This document shows, one piece after another, positions 34,601 through 45,861 of a stretch of DNA of 64,000 nt. Below the pieces are notes generated by a model. That model worked only from the letters and a program-made list of their open reading frames with translations. It was not told the DNA's origin and ran no database searches. Where the stretch lies: positions 124,001 to 188,000 of the forward strand of contig BQMJ01000051.1 of assembly GCA_025991245.1 (NCBI GenBank), read 5' to 3'. Each line of letters opens with the position of its first letter. Positions within the stretch are counted from its first letter, which is position 1. Origin of the DNA: Galdieria partita (lineage: Eukaryota; Rhodophyta; Bangiophyceae; Galdieriales; Galdieriaceae). The translations under genes were made by a program, and so were the position numbers.

Positions 34601-37262
34601 TCAAAGGATAGCACAAGCTCCTTCCGTCGCATAACGCCGATTTCCCGGTACCATCAAAGTGCGAAGCATTTGAATGAAAAACTGTGAATCATTCTGTTTT
34701 AATTTCGCTATATCACAAGAATGGTCAAATAACTCACTTCTGTGCCACTCATTTCTTGTGGTCTTATTAGGATTTCATTTAACTTGTCCATATTGCACTT
34801 TACTTGTTTCTCCATTTCAGCTTCATCGATATTATGATGCCAGTCACTAGGCTTCCACAACTTGATATCATTGTCGATACCACTTGTCGCTATTAGAGGT
34901 TGACACGGATGTGGCTAAATACAGGAATAGGATATCCATTCAGCAGCGTTCAGAACACAAATAAAAACATACCAAAACACAATTAACTGCATCCGAGTCT
35001 GCCCTATAGGAGCCCAATAACATACCACTATCCAAACTCCAAACATAAAAACAGCCTAAGATATTAAAACAGTAAATAAAAAACCACTCTGTAACTTATA
35101 CCATCGTCACTTCCAGACAACACACACGGAAACTTTCCTGAAATAAAATTGACTTCTTTGATATCCGTATTCACACTCAAATGTCCTAGGAACCTCTTAT
35201 GATATCCCAATGAACGGTTTGTACAATAAGAAGTTGGTAGTTCAGCCAAGATGGCACCTTCTTTCGCAGACTGAGCAGATAGATAAACAGGATGCACCAT
35301 TCTTTCGTCTTCTTCTTCTTCAAGTCTGTTTGCTACTATTTCATGCAAATGTTCGGCAACTTCCTATAATTACACGTTGAATGTCTTCATCTCACTTATA
35401 AAGCAAGGCATACGTTGCTAAACTTTTGAGACAATCTGTGCAATTTCTGCATTATGCTTCCAATCCAATATTGCATAAACTCATAAATATGCTTTTGAGT
35501 CCATAGTTGCTTATCATGAGAAAGTCTCATTCCAACAGATGACCACCATTGTTCCAAAGGAAATATCTCGTCTAACTTGTCAAGTTCATTTGAAAGCTTT
35601 CCTTGCTCCACTTGAATTCTTCCTAGAATACTATTGACCTTCTCCTGACATTCCACCGAAATCAAACAAATAGAATAGTAATAACTGAGAAATACAAACC
35701 TCCATTTCATTGCTAACAGAGCGTATAAATCTGAAGTGAAGATGAATATATCGAACATCCAGAAACCTCCAACAAAAGGAACGAATAATAGAAGCAGAAA
35801 TAAGAGGAGGAGATTGATCTATTTGGGTTGAATTCTGTTCATCGGAAAAACTTCTCATGTCAGCACATGCAGCATCGATATCACCTGGCCATCCTCTAAA
35901 GCAATAAAGAATCCACCTACACAGTATCAGCAAGTGCAAACCAATAGGTCCAAACGTCCGCTTACCGACAAAGCACAAGTTGGTTCCAATGATAAATATC
36001 GCAAGCTTTTGAGAACCACGAGAGAGCTTTGTTCAGTTGATCCTATACAACTATTTGAATATTTTCATGTCGTGTTGACTACTTTTACACACCTTATTGA
36101 AATATTCATATGCCACAAGAACAAAGTGAAACATACGATAGAAATTTCTTAAAGTTTGATTTCTTTCCAAACCAAAATTGAATTGCTCTTTCATGGAATC
36201 TTGATTTGTCATATGTTGAGTAGAAAATACATAAACGCCTTCATAACAATATGACGCCGCAATTGCGGTACCTGTTTCATTGAAACACGAGAAAGTACTA
36301 AAAGGAAGTTTTCGATTCCTCAAATGTGACTAAAATATAATGAAAATAACAAGAATGTACTACTTGGCAGTTTCCTTACTGGACAGAATGTCGCTTTGGG
36401 TGTACCAAAAAACATTCTTCTATCGTAAACATAAATATAAGGATCTAAAGCAAATCAACAAAGTGCATCAAATACATCAGGTTAAGCAACTTACTGTTGC
36501 AACTAACGACTAACTCAAAAGGAAAGTTAGGATTCAGCATGGCGCTTTTAATCGAGGTACGGGAAATCTATGAAACGACGATATGAATACTAACTAGACG
36601 ACAAAACATAAACCTTCATACAAACCTCTACAACCTTTTTAGGATCCTCAGGTGTTCGAAGGTCTATCTGATACACTCTGCCATCTTCTGAAGCACTAAA
36701 TATTAGGTTAGGGTTTCGTTTCTCCACATCAATGGTCTTCACACGATCTTCGTGCATCTCGAAAAGTTTTTCCATCCCTCCATCTAGGGACGTTACTCTA
36801 ACAGTACAATCCATTGCACCGCTTGCCAGTAATCTGTCATTGGTGCAGGGAATAAACCTCAACTTGAAAGGTACAATAAAAACTGTGTTTAGCAAGTATG
36901 TGACAACTTACTCCAAAAATATTTCTGTCATGTCCAGTTTCAATTTGGTGTCTCAAGGTCTTTTCAGCAACGTCCCATACAAGTAACCGACAATCATCTG
37001 AACCTGACAGCAGCAGAGAGCCTTCCTCATTAAAGGACAATCTATTGACACAACCTCTATGGCCATCCAAGGAAGCTACGTTTTCCAACTTTTGAAAGAA
37101 CGATACGTGGCTCTTTTATTTTCTGTGAATTTTGTGGTCAGCAAAAACAGAACATATACTTACGAGTATATTGTCCAATTCCCAGAAACTTTTCTTAGAG
37201 ACAAGATGTTCTCTATAGTCAATCAACTTAGATAAAGAGGTTGCACAAGGAACAAGATTCAT
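34601..37262 (-). CDS. WDTC1/ADP-like WD40-TPR protein (CUL4-DDB1 adaptor type)
   Basis: Thirteen exons: 37164..37262, 36912..37112, 36626..36862, 36495..36567, 36380..36444, 36093..36329, 35966..36042, 35700..35916, 35414..35644, 35102..35363, 34973..35055, 34738..34914, 34601..34693; 683 residues, close to human WDTC1 (677). Introns are 44-58 nt and all phases agree. Order of domains: WD40 repeats (LDGHRGCVNRLSF, SGSDDCRLLVWD, ASGAMDCTVRV, SASEDGRVYQIDLR, NPYIYVYDRR), a TPR-like helical part (ALSWFSKACDIY ... RGWPGDIDAACADM), then C-terminal WD40 repeats (DIKEVNFIS, SGSDDG-CFYVWSL, ATSGIDNDIKLWKP). Two D-x-R ends fit DDB1-binding WDxR motifs. By family it recruits substrates to a CUL4 ubiquitin ligase. 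The ATG could lie on an undetected upstream exon because the frame is open 5' of it. Confidence 0.88.
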
Positions 37263-37719
37263 TGACGTTCTACGGCCTTCCAAGTCCAACGAATGGTTGT
37301 AGATTGCATTTCTCTTTGCATTCCAAGTGAACTTGAGAGTTGTTTTCTTCAAACTATCTTGGTTTGTGAGAATTGAAGGATATCAAATATAACATATTCG
37401 TTGGCATGTTCTGTGACAATCCTCAAGTGACTCTAATGATTTGGGTTGCTTCCAATGTCTTTACATCTTCAGGAGAAATGCTGTTTCTAAGACTGCAATG
37501 TCTTTGAATTTGCTGACTTGAATCTACTACATATACTACGAAGGAAATTGGATGCAACCAACTCTGTAAAGTCTATTCTTTTGCAAAAGTTGAATTGTCT
37601 TTCATCGTCGTTTCGTTACATCTTGAATATGACAAAGGATACTTTCAAAACTTTCAAAAGAGGATTCACTATGAGTGCAAAAGAGGAGAATTTCTGCAGT
37701 TGGGCATCTCCTCGTGATC

Positions 37720-38841
37720 ATGTCATTGGGCTGCCAGTTTCGTTACAAAGTCTTGAGACAAGAAGACGCCACAGAAGCTACTAGACAGCTGGAATTGGAC
37801 GTCATTGCAGGTTTACAGTCCCAACCAAAACATCTTTCGTCTACCTACTTTTATGACCAAGAAGGAAGTGGTAAGTTGTATAAAGAACGTTGTATAGATG
37901 ATGGACAAGAGTAAAACATGTTTTAAGCATTGTATCAGCAAATAACCGAATTGGACGAATATTATTTGACTCGTTGTGAATTTGAAATATTAAAGACTCA
38001 CGGAAAAAGTATATGTGATCGTTATTTTGGACATGGCCAACCTGTCAACTTGGTAGAGTTGGGAGCAGGCGATGGAAGGAAAACCAGAGTCTTATTAAAA
38101 GAGTTGTTGGAAGCTCAAGTAGATTTCCAATATGTACCTATTGATATTTCAGAGTCTGCCATGAAGGAACTTGTGATGGGTTTGAAGAGTGAGTTTCAAG
38201 ATAGTCATTTGCAGTGTTTTGGGTTGGTTGGAGACTACAAGGATGGGCTGCAATGGCTATCTTCCCAACAACACTTTAGAAAGAACTTTGTTCTATTTTT
38301 GGGTTCTTCTATTGGCAATTTTACTAGAGAAAATGCCATTCGTTTTCTACGTGGATTGGCTCAGATATTGAGAGATGGAGATGAATTATTATTAGGAGCT
38401 GATTTGTTGAAAGATCCTATGATAATGACCCGAGCATATATGGATTCTAAGCAAGTGACTAGACGTTTCAATCTTAATTTATTGAAACGTATCAATCGTG
38501 AGTTGAAAGCAGACTTTGATTGTAATGAGTGGTATCATTATGCATTCTATCGAAGTGATATTCAGGCAGTGGAAAGTCAACTCATTTCCAAAGTCCCTCA
38601 ACAAGTGTATTTGGGTTCATCAGGATTACGTTTTTCATTGGAAGCATTTGAGCCTATTCATACTGAATATTCTCACAAGTATCTTTTACAAGATTTGAAA
38701 CAAATAGCTGCTTATTCTGGTATGCAGTGTTGTGAGTTTTTATTTGATGAAAACAAGTGGTTTGTGGATTGTATTTGGAAAGTGGATTGTCATAACTCTG
38801 CTTCAAAGTCATCCAATGACCAACAGCACCAATATAGTTAA
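37720..38841 (+). CDS. egtD: L-histidine N-alpha-methyltransferase EgtD-like (ergothioneine synthesis)
   Basis: Two exons: 37720..37870 and 37928..38841 (57-nt intron); 354 residues. Family landmarks: STYFYDQEGSALYQQITELDEYYLT, SAM-binding LVELGAGDGRKT, the YVPIDIS acidic-loop strand, FLGSSIGNF, GADLLKDP and a closing FDENKWFVDCIW-type strand. It trimethylates histidine to hercynine, the first committed step of ergothioneine, a thiol antioxidant. Fungal Egt1 is fused to an EgtB-like sulfoxide synthase; here EgtD stands alone and no EgtB is in the window. The ATG chosen gives the usual length, but an upstream ATG at 37671 in another frame could belong to an extra exon. Its last 33 nt overlap Yos1 exon 2 on the other strand. 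Confidence 0.85.
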
Positions 38842-39109
38842 GATATTAAGAATGATCAAAGGAACTAGTTGCAAGTAAATGTGTTTTGTTTTGGAGGAAG
38901 GGAGGGAAGGGGTGTTATACCATACCTCTCATAATCACACGAAAAGCGTACAATAGTCTACTTATTTGTGCCTTTACACTGTTGGGTTCCAATCTAGTTT
39001 GTTCATAACTCCATCCTACTTTAGATAAAAAGCGTTCTTCATTCAGAATAGCTAAAGCGTTGGAAGTCAATAAAGTAGCTAAAATCAGCGATCCCAATGT
39101 CAACGTCAT
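38809..39109 (-). CDS. Yos1/IER3IP1-like ER-Golgi transport protein
   Basis: Two exons: 38926..39109 and 38809..38864 (61-nt intron); 79 residues, like yeast Yos1 (85) and human IER3IP1 (82). Start MTLTLGSLILATLLTSNALA forms the first membrane segment, followed by the family hallmark AILNEERFLSKVGW, the KAQISRLLYAFRVIMR helix, and, only after splicing, RVPLIILNILTILVLLVIG, the second membrane segment ending at the stop exactly as in IER3IP1. By family it works with Yip1 and Yif1 in COPII vesicle budding or fusion. Its ATG overlaps the TGA of the upstream TVP38-like gene by four bases (ATGA). The frame stays open upstream to another ATG (39217), but the family start is at 39109. Confidence 0.92.
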
Positions 39110-40176
39110 GAAGAGGAATCGCTTTCTTGCATGAACGAATCGAATATTTTCTTGGTATAATAACTCAACCCTAATATTCCTACTATGACTGCTATATATT
39201 TCAATATTGTTATCCATGAAAGATGATGTTGTTTCATATTTTGTATACCGGCACCCAACACAACTACTTGAAATAAAAAGGGTATAATACCCAGAATAGT
39301 GGCTATCATATAGTCACGAAAAGAAATGGGAGACAAGGCAATCAAATAGTTATTGATAAAAGAAGGAATAGGCGACAATCTTTTCATATATATATATATG
39401 AGAAGAGTAATCATAGAAAATGTTCTTACCTAGAAAACAATGCTATTCGCCATCCTTGTTGAGCTATTGCAGACATCCATTTCTGTGCTTGTGGATATTG
39501 TTCAAGTTTTTTCCGAGTCCAACGATATAAAATACTTTTGGCTAATAAAAAAGATACCATAGCTGCCAATACTTTGGAAGTATACATACAAATAAGAGCA
39601 TAATATATGTTCATAGACGCTCCAGCTGCCAATTCTATAGCAACTGTACCAGGAAAACAACCAATAACTGCTATTGTATGAATAAAAAAGAAAAGCATAA
39701 AACGAATAGGTAACTCAAGGGATGGAATGCACTGCAAACTACTTTTCATATCAAACCTACCATAATAGTATTCAACAACTATACAATTGCTATATGACCA
39801 ACTTTCAACTTGCCTAGGTAGTATAATCAGCCACCCAATATTATTATGACTATGATGAAGATGGTTGTTGTTATCATAAAGGGTAGTTGCTAGATATATC
39901 AAATATCCTATGTTGATGTTTCACTCGACAACAAAAAGAGTAAGAGAGAGAGAGACTTACCCAACAACAGCAACAACAGAATAGCTATTCCTATCTTTAT
40001 TCCTTTTGAATACTTTTTGTTCGAATTGGAAAATTGTTGTCGAAAGAATAAATCATAAAGTGGTTTCTCTTCTTTCTTACAAACAAGTTGCGTAATAGAA
40101 TGAGAACATAAACGCCTATTGCAACCACCAACATAAAGGTTGTGAATAGAACAACTCGTATATTTTCTATTCCCAT
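39106..40176 (-). CDS. TVP38/TMEM64-like VTT (DedA-type) membrane protein
   Basis: Preferred model has four exons: 40081..40176, 39961..40012, 39430..39907, 39106..39379 (introns 68, 53 and 50 nt); 299 residues. The VTT domain is clear: FPGTVAIELAAGASMNIYYAL with re-entrant glycine, SFLLAKSILYRW, QGWRIALFSRLSPIPSF then INNYLIALSPISFRDY, ATILGIIPF. Two extra membrane helices come from exons 1-2. An alternative uses ATG 40264 and reads through intron 1 in another frame, giving a hydrophilic Cys/His-rich leader; I judge it less likely. Family members sit in Golgi or ER membranes; some VTT proteins scramble lipids. A (TA)n run at 39388 lies in the last intron. The TGA overlaps the Yos1 ATG. Confidence 0.85.
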
Positions 40177-40281
40177 TTTTCCAATAGTATCTATGAGTGT
40201 GTTGATGAGTCGTTGATACAACTATTTGTCTTTGAAAACCACAAAGATGACTGTTCTTCTCCATAAGCAAGAGGAATTCTT

Positions 40282-41253
40282 ATGGAATGGCAGAGTTGTG
40301 ATCATTCCATCTTTTTGGTTTGGAAAAGAAGAAACAGTTTATTGTTTACTAGTCTATATCCTTTTATTGGTTATTTATCTCTTGGTTGGATATATTGGGG
40401 AATGATATCCAAGTTGGGTTTGTCCACACAAAAGAGGTTGTTGGGTCCTGCTTCGAAAGTAGTAAAGACTTGTCGCACTAAAAAACCCCATTCGAATGGC
40501 TCTAAATATTATGCTATAGTTGGAGGTAAGAATGGGTTTATAGGAGTAGTGGATAGTTGGGATACTTGTGGGAGCCTTGTTCGTTATGTAAGAAACGCAA
40601 GATATAAGAGTTTTACTAACAAAGAAGCAGCAGAAGAATTTGTTCGACAAGTTTCAGGAGGGTTGGGAACAAACCTGTCTTCTTCTCCCCAATTAACACA
40701 AAGAGAAACTTTTACTTGTGCCTACTCACAAGAGAAAGAACAAGGAAAGGCAATATTTCGATTGTACACAGATGGTGCCTGTGTCTCTAATGGAACTTGT
40801 GGTGCAAAGGCAGGATATGGAGTTTATTTTGGTGATGGAGATCCAAGAAATATTAGTAGACCCTTATTAGGTCAAGTACAAACCAATCAACGTGCAGAGT
40901 TGAGTGCTATGATAGCTGCTTTGGAGAGTTTGTACAAGGAATCCATCATTCAGGATTCAGAAGCTCAAGTATTTATATACACGGATTCCAGATATGTAAA
41001 GAATATTCTAACTGCAGGTTGGTTGGAGCAGTGGAAACGTAACAATTGGAAGAGAAAAGTGGGAGAGTTGAAGAATTTGGATCTTGTTCAACGTTTGGAC
41101 TATTTATGGAACAAGTTACATCAAGAAAGTAAAGCTAAAATAGAAATAGTTTGGGTAAAAGGACATGATGGATTGAAAGGCAATGAAGAAGCCGATAGAT
41201 TAGCAACTCTGGGCATTGATCAAAAGAAGACAAATCCAGAATATGTATCCTAA
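40282..41253 (+). CDS. Ribonuclease H1 with hybrid-binding (viroplasmin-like) domain
   Basis: Single exon, 323 residues. A hydrophobic/basic N-terminus of about 55 residues may be an organelle presequence. The hybrid-binding domain follows (KYYAIVGGKNGFIGVVDSWD ... FTNKEAAEEFV, about 75-122). The RNase HI domain (about 155-315) has all four acidic catalytic residues: LYTDGAC, QRAELSAM, YTDSRYV and NEEADRLA, with the substrate-handle WKRNNWKRK and KGHDGLKGNEEA. It removes RNA from RNA-DNA hybrids in nucleus and/or mitochondrion. ATG 40282 is 105 nt from the divergent TVP38-like ATG. Confidence 0.95.
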   Translation: MEWQSCDHSIFLVWKRRNSLLFTSLYPFIGYLSLGWIYWGMISKLGLSTQKRLLGPASKVVKTCRTKKPHSNGSKYYAIVGGKNGFIGVVDSWDTCGSLVRYVRNARYKSFTNKEAAEEFVRQVSGGLGTNLSSSPQLTQRETFTCAYSQEKEQGKAIFRLYTDGACVSNGTCGAKAGYGVYFGDGDPRNISRPLLGQVQTNQRAELSAMIAALESLYKESIIQDSEAQVFIYTDSRYVKNILTAGWLEQWKRNNWKRKVGELKNLDLVQRLDYLWNKLHQESKAKIEIVWVKGHDGLKGNEEADRLATLGIDQKKTNPEYVS

Positions 41254-41339
41254 ATAGGATATCTTTCGAAGGGTCAACATTGAAAGTAACCAATTCTTCT
41301 TAGTTACGGTGAATAACATAAAAAGTGGCTCCATTCTCA

Positions 41340-42500
41340 AGTTTCTTTTCACAATAACTCTGAGAAAATATTTGCCATGATCAACTCTTATTCCACTCTT
41401 TCCACCCAATGGAAACATGAGAAATAACTTTGTTGATACAAACTCACTGCAAAAGCAACTCTTTCTTTATCCACAAAGGAATACAAAGGTTGCTCTAGTA
41501 CAGGACTATTGACTATCCAATGATACAAAAGAAAAGATACGACCAAATATTTCTTCTTTCATCAAATAATCATCTAAAGAAGATTCAACAACCCTACTAG
41601 GCTCTATAAATAGATCATCTCTATTCATATGTTTCCCACATATCATACAATTTGACCTCGAGTACTCTTTAATAACATTCCAATGAGACCATCAAAATGG
41701 GTTGTCTTCACTATACGAGAATAGTCACTGCATTGTTGAATGTCTTGTTCCATCAATTCACTTAACTTTATCCACACAAGGCATAGTCTAAAGAAACACA
41801 TTTCTTACCACAGTTGAAAGTCTTTGTCCCGGCAATCATTCAAACTGTCTAGTTGTTGTATACAATACATTTCATATCAAAGAATATATCCATAAAATAT
41901 CAACTCTTTTCGCCAATCACAACTCTTATCCAAACTAATTGGAGCAAGTGCTTCCATTGCTTTAGCGCTGTTGAAGCTCTTAACAAGCCAGTGACCATTT
42001 CAGGACATCCAATTATATTACAATCAACATCCAAATACTGTGTAACAAGAGCTTCCAATAGATGTTCAAAAGGTTTCCATAGCACAGCGTTCCCTGCAGC
42101 AATGGCACCACAAGAGGCTGTAAAAGTCATAATACAACTTTCCGTACACTTGAGAACAGTGGGAAAATTCCAAACTCCAAATATCAATATAGCTCTTAGT
42201 GGCTTCAGACGTACTTGTTGCAAGTCAAGAGCAAAAGCAGGCTCTCTAACATAGTCTAGCAATCACCCACTAGCTTTTCTTTCAGGTTCAAGATATTTAA
42301 GTATTTCTCAATATCACTCCAGTGATTGATGGCTGTAGTAACTTACAAGGCTGTTTGACTAGGATGTCTCTTCCAATCCTCGTAAACTACTCTCCGGTTA
42401 TTTAAATAATAAAGCCAAATGCTGGTGTTGCTTCCTTTCGAAGAAATGCTTCATTTTTGGCTTGTGTAATAGCAGACTTAAGTTTCTGGGACTAGATATA
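41340..42500 (-). pseudogene. Decayed aldehyde dehydrogenase (ALDH3-like)
   Basis: Fragments of an ALDH3-type enzyme occur in the right order on the minus strand but in several frames. They are an N-terminal piece near 42430-42490 (ITQAKNEAFLRKEATPAFG), the best-kept segment at 41900-42262 (LKPLRAILIFGVWNFP, GAIAAGNAVLWKPFE, QYLDVDCNIIGCPE), an EEIFGRIFSF piece near 41540-41570, and the C-terminal FPLGGKSGI ... HGKYF near 41350-41415. The catalytic-cysteine region is not recognisable. Several frame breaks and a missing middle make a working enzyme very unlikely. It lies between RNase H1 and ArsH. Confidence 0.8.
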
Positions 42501-42632
42501 GTCTCAAACTAAATTGAGGACTATTGTGTTCCACAAGTTTTTCTCTTGAAAACAAGTAGTGCACGAATTGCAAAACAACAGACATATTGAAGAGAAAACT
42601 CGATCATTGCGATTGGCGGTGCAATTCCTTCT

Positions 42633-43451
42633 ATGGATTGTCAGCTGACAACTGACGACCAGAAACTGAGTGAATGGAAAAAGTTTCGTTTAGACTCGGA
42701 TAAGAATGATTGGATTGATCAAGTGGATATTTCCGGTGCCAAGTCTTTATATGAGAAGGAAGCTCAAGACAGACCACTGAGAGTACTGGTATTGTATGGT
42801 TCTTTAAGGCAACGGTCATTCTCTCGTTGTTGTGCTTATGAAGCAGCCAGATTGTTGGATAAATTGGGTGCAGACGTACGAGTTTTTGATCCCAAAGAGT
42901 TGCCTGTAAAAGGTCAAGTGGAGGAAACTCATCACAAAGTCCAAGAGTTGAGAGAATTGGCTCTTTGGTCGGAAGCGCAGTTTTGGTGTTCACCTGAAAT
43001 GCACGGAAACGTAACGGGTTGTTTTAAAAATCAAATTGATTGGATACCACTTAGTTTAGGCTCCGTACGTCCTACGCAAGGTCGTACTTTGGCTATATGC
43101 CAAGTGAATGGAGGCTCGCAATCTTTTAATGCAGTGAATACATTGCGAATATTGGGAAGGTGGATGCGTATGTTTACTATTCCAAACCAGTCTTCTATTC
43201 CCAAAGCTTGGCAAGAGTTTGATGAATGTAACAGAATGAAACCGAGTCCTTTGAGAGACCGATTGGTAGATGTAGTAGAAGAGCTAGTTAAGTTTTCATT
43301 GTTGTTGAGAGACAATTCTTCCTTTTTAGTGGATAGATATAGTGAAAGGAAAGAGAAAGGAGACTTTGGAAGATTGTTATCTCAAGAAGAAAAAGAAAAA
43401 TTGCGCAAGAACGATGTTTTGGTTAGTCAAACGAATGAAAGTCATCAATAG
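42633..43451 (+). CDS. arsH: ArsH, NADPH-dependent FMN reductase of arsenic resistance
   Basis: Intronless, 272 residues. ArsH landmarks: [20 protein letters not shown] (FMN phosphate loop, about 51-70), [18 protein letters not shown] (near 115), [20 protein letters not shown] and [15 protein letters not shown]. By family it is a flavoprotein that uses NADPH, oxidises trivalent organoarsenicals and reduces azo compounds or H2O2-generating substrates. Lack of introns and very high similarity in motif to bacterial ArsH fit horizontal gain, a known theme in Galdieria arsenic detoxification. No other ars gene is in the window. The C-terminal 40 residues are Lys/Glu-rich and look like a lineage-specific tail. 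Confidence 0.95.
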   Translation: MDCQLTTDDQKLSEWKKFRLDSDKNDWIDQVDISGAKSLYEKEAQDRPLRVLVLYGSLRQRSFSRCCAYEAARLLDKLGADVRVFDPKELPVKGQVEETHHKVQELRELALWSEAQFWCSPEMHGNVTGCFKNQIDWIPLSLGSVRPTQGRTLAICQVNGGSQSFNAVNTLRILGRWMRMFTIPNQSSIPKAWQEFDECNRMKPSPLRDRLVDVVEELVKFSLLLRDNSSFLVDRYSERKEKGDFGRLLSQEEKEKLRKNDVLVSQTNESHQ

Positions 43452-45861
43452 CATTTGTATATTTCTTTATATGTGCATTTTAAATATTTTTGTTTGCATT
43501 GAAAGTGTAATGTGCGACCAGCTTTCATTGACAACTAGAATCGAAGATTCACTGGCACTTTAGAAAAATAATACATTGGGCTTTTCTTTTTCATAAAGAG
43601 CGACTTGAACTCTTACGATATTCTATTCTCTATTTGTCTCAAAGGTTGTACTTGTCACGAGCATTCAATACTTACAATTCTTTAGTAGTTTGAATCCAAC
43701 TAGAGAGAAAAGAGTAGTTGCTATTCATATATACTTGAATTGTCATTCCTGATAACTTTTCATCTTGTTTAGGAGAGAAGCATATTTATTCCATAACATT
43801 TGTAACGCAGCGCTATCATTTCAAGCACCTCTTGTCATTCTTATCTCTCAAAATAATTCAACTTTGCATCAACTTATTATAATGCCATTTTGAATATGAC
43901 CTAAAATAGGATGCTCCTTCCAAGTCTGTTGAATGAAACAGATCCCTTTTTGCTACAAATCTTGTTTGAACAACTTACAAGCATTGGTAAAGTTCGTTGA
44001 TAGACTTTGAAGATTTGGGTCGTACTACTTCCAAAACAGAACTGTCGTTCACTGATTGAGATGATTGCATCATCAGCACTGTTTGTTTCTTTTATGTATC
44101 TCTGCTAGAAAATGAGATGTGTTGAAAGACAAGTCGAAATTATGTTTTAGCTCCTTTCACTATCTCTTGATCCGTCGAAGATTGAGTCTAACTTCATCTC
44201 CTGTTTTCCCTTCAACGATCATGACACAAGATATCCAAAATTGTTTATATAAGAACTGTCTTCAAACATTTTGTTACATTCCAAATAACCGTTTCTGTAT
44301 TTAAGAAGTTATATTTTGATAGCTATTGTAGTGAAGCAAATGTAATTTCACCAGAATACTTGTAGCAAGTACTGGACTCTTCACGGGTTTCCATAGAAGA
44401 ATGGCCTTCTAGCATGTTGCTATCTTTTGTATATTCAGGAAATAGATGAATTATTTCACAAAGGGAAAACTAGAAATCTCAGCAATGATTGAAATTTCTG
44501 TTTCTCAGCCAACTTTTCAGAATGGAAGAGTGAAAAACTCCAACAGCAGGTACTTTACTGAAATATAGCTGTTACTGATATTTGATTTATAAAATGGAGA
44601 TACCTATTTACATATTGGTGATTTGTGCTTGAATGCAAGTCAAGATGGACATTTCAAAAACATTGTTGGTCAAAACAAAGAACTTTTTTTCTCGTTGAAT
44701 TCGTTTGATGAATTTCACTTGTTTATAGTTATCAAAATGTACTTTGGACCCTTTTCACAGCTACCTCGTTTGGTTTTCATCGCATTCTTCAAACATCATT
44801 GTCAATCACAGCACTTTCTTGCTTTAGACATATGCAAGTGAGAACTAAAGCAATTATTAGACTTGTACATTTCAAAATCAGTAGATGAAAAAAAGGGACT
44901 TCAACTCGAAGTTTTTTCAGCTTTTGCAGTGCAAACTGTATATTGTAAATTGGATAGGATCACATCAGTGATGTCAAGAACAGCAGATTCAAGTTTGTGT
45001 GAATGACAGGGGAAATCAAAGTTCCTTGAACAGATACAAGTTGGGAAACCTCTCTCGATTTTGTTGCCCTTAGCCTTGGAAGCAATGTTCTGCTTTTGAG
45101 GTCATGTGGTTGAAGATTATTCCAGAAAGAGCGACAAGAACGCTTTTCTCTTTTGTCGGATGGTGTTCTCGAGATTACTAATCAACGAAGACTGTCTTTT
45201 CGTATCCTCTACACATGGAACGAACACAAGACAGAACGTTGCAATGACCATTTCTTCATTTGTATATCGCGACTGCAGTTGAAGACTTTTGTTGAACGTT
45301 TTGAGATGTCATAAGGATCCAGGTTGCAATGCCGTTTCTGCTCGTCTGGATAACTGACGTCAAAGGGTATAAAGGAGATATCAAATATCGAACTTTATTT
45401 CTAGTGAAACTGGAAACAAAATACTTGAAAACACAGAGGACTTTAAAGATATCTTTTAGGGGTTCGGTCTATTCTTTGTGCAACGTCAATTGTACATTTG
45501 GATATCAGATTGTTACTTACCGCAACTGACAATAAAACAAAAATTTTTCTATTTCTCTTATGGGAACAGTTGCCGGGATCCGGTATACTGCTTTGAAAAG
45601 GTAATCTGGCTTCTTCCCCTATTTAACCAAACGGACAAATTTTCAGTGCAGAAATATTAGAAATTTGTAAAGTAACGTGATTCAATTCATTCCCATGGAC
45701 ACATTGGAAGTGCTTCAGAATTTGGAGAAACTTGCAAGAATCCAAAAGACAATTTTTTTATCTACTTACCTTCCGTCAAGAATCATTTCACATCCTGTTG
45801 TTATTCAACGAAATCTATTGGTGCAAGAAGTTTGCAAGGAATCTCGTCCCAGTTGGCTAAT
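43452..45861. other. 2.4 kb gene-poor stretch
   Basis: No ORF above about 75 codons and none with a recognisable motif. Composition is AT-rich. It may include the old promoter of the broken transporter to its right. I see no RNA gene or repeat. Confidence 0.4.

Noticed and set aside
39961-40264. Single long first exon of the VTT gene from ATG 40264
   Set aside because: It yields a Cys/His/Asn-rich leader unlike the family, while a 68-nt intron with a good GTAAGA donor gives two membrane helices instead.
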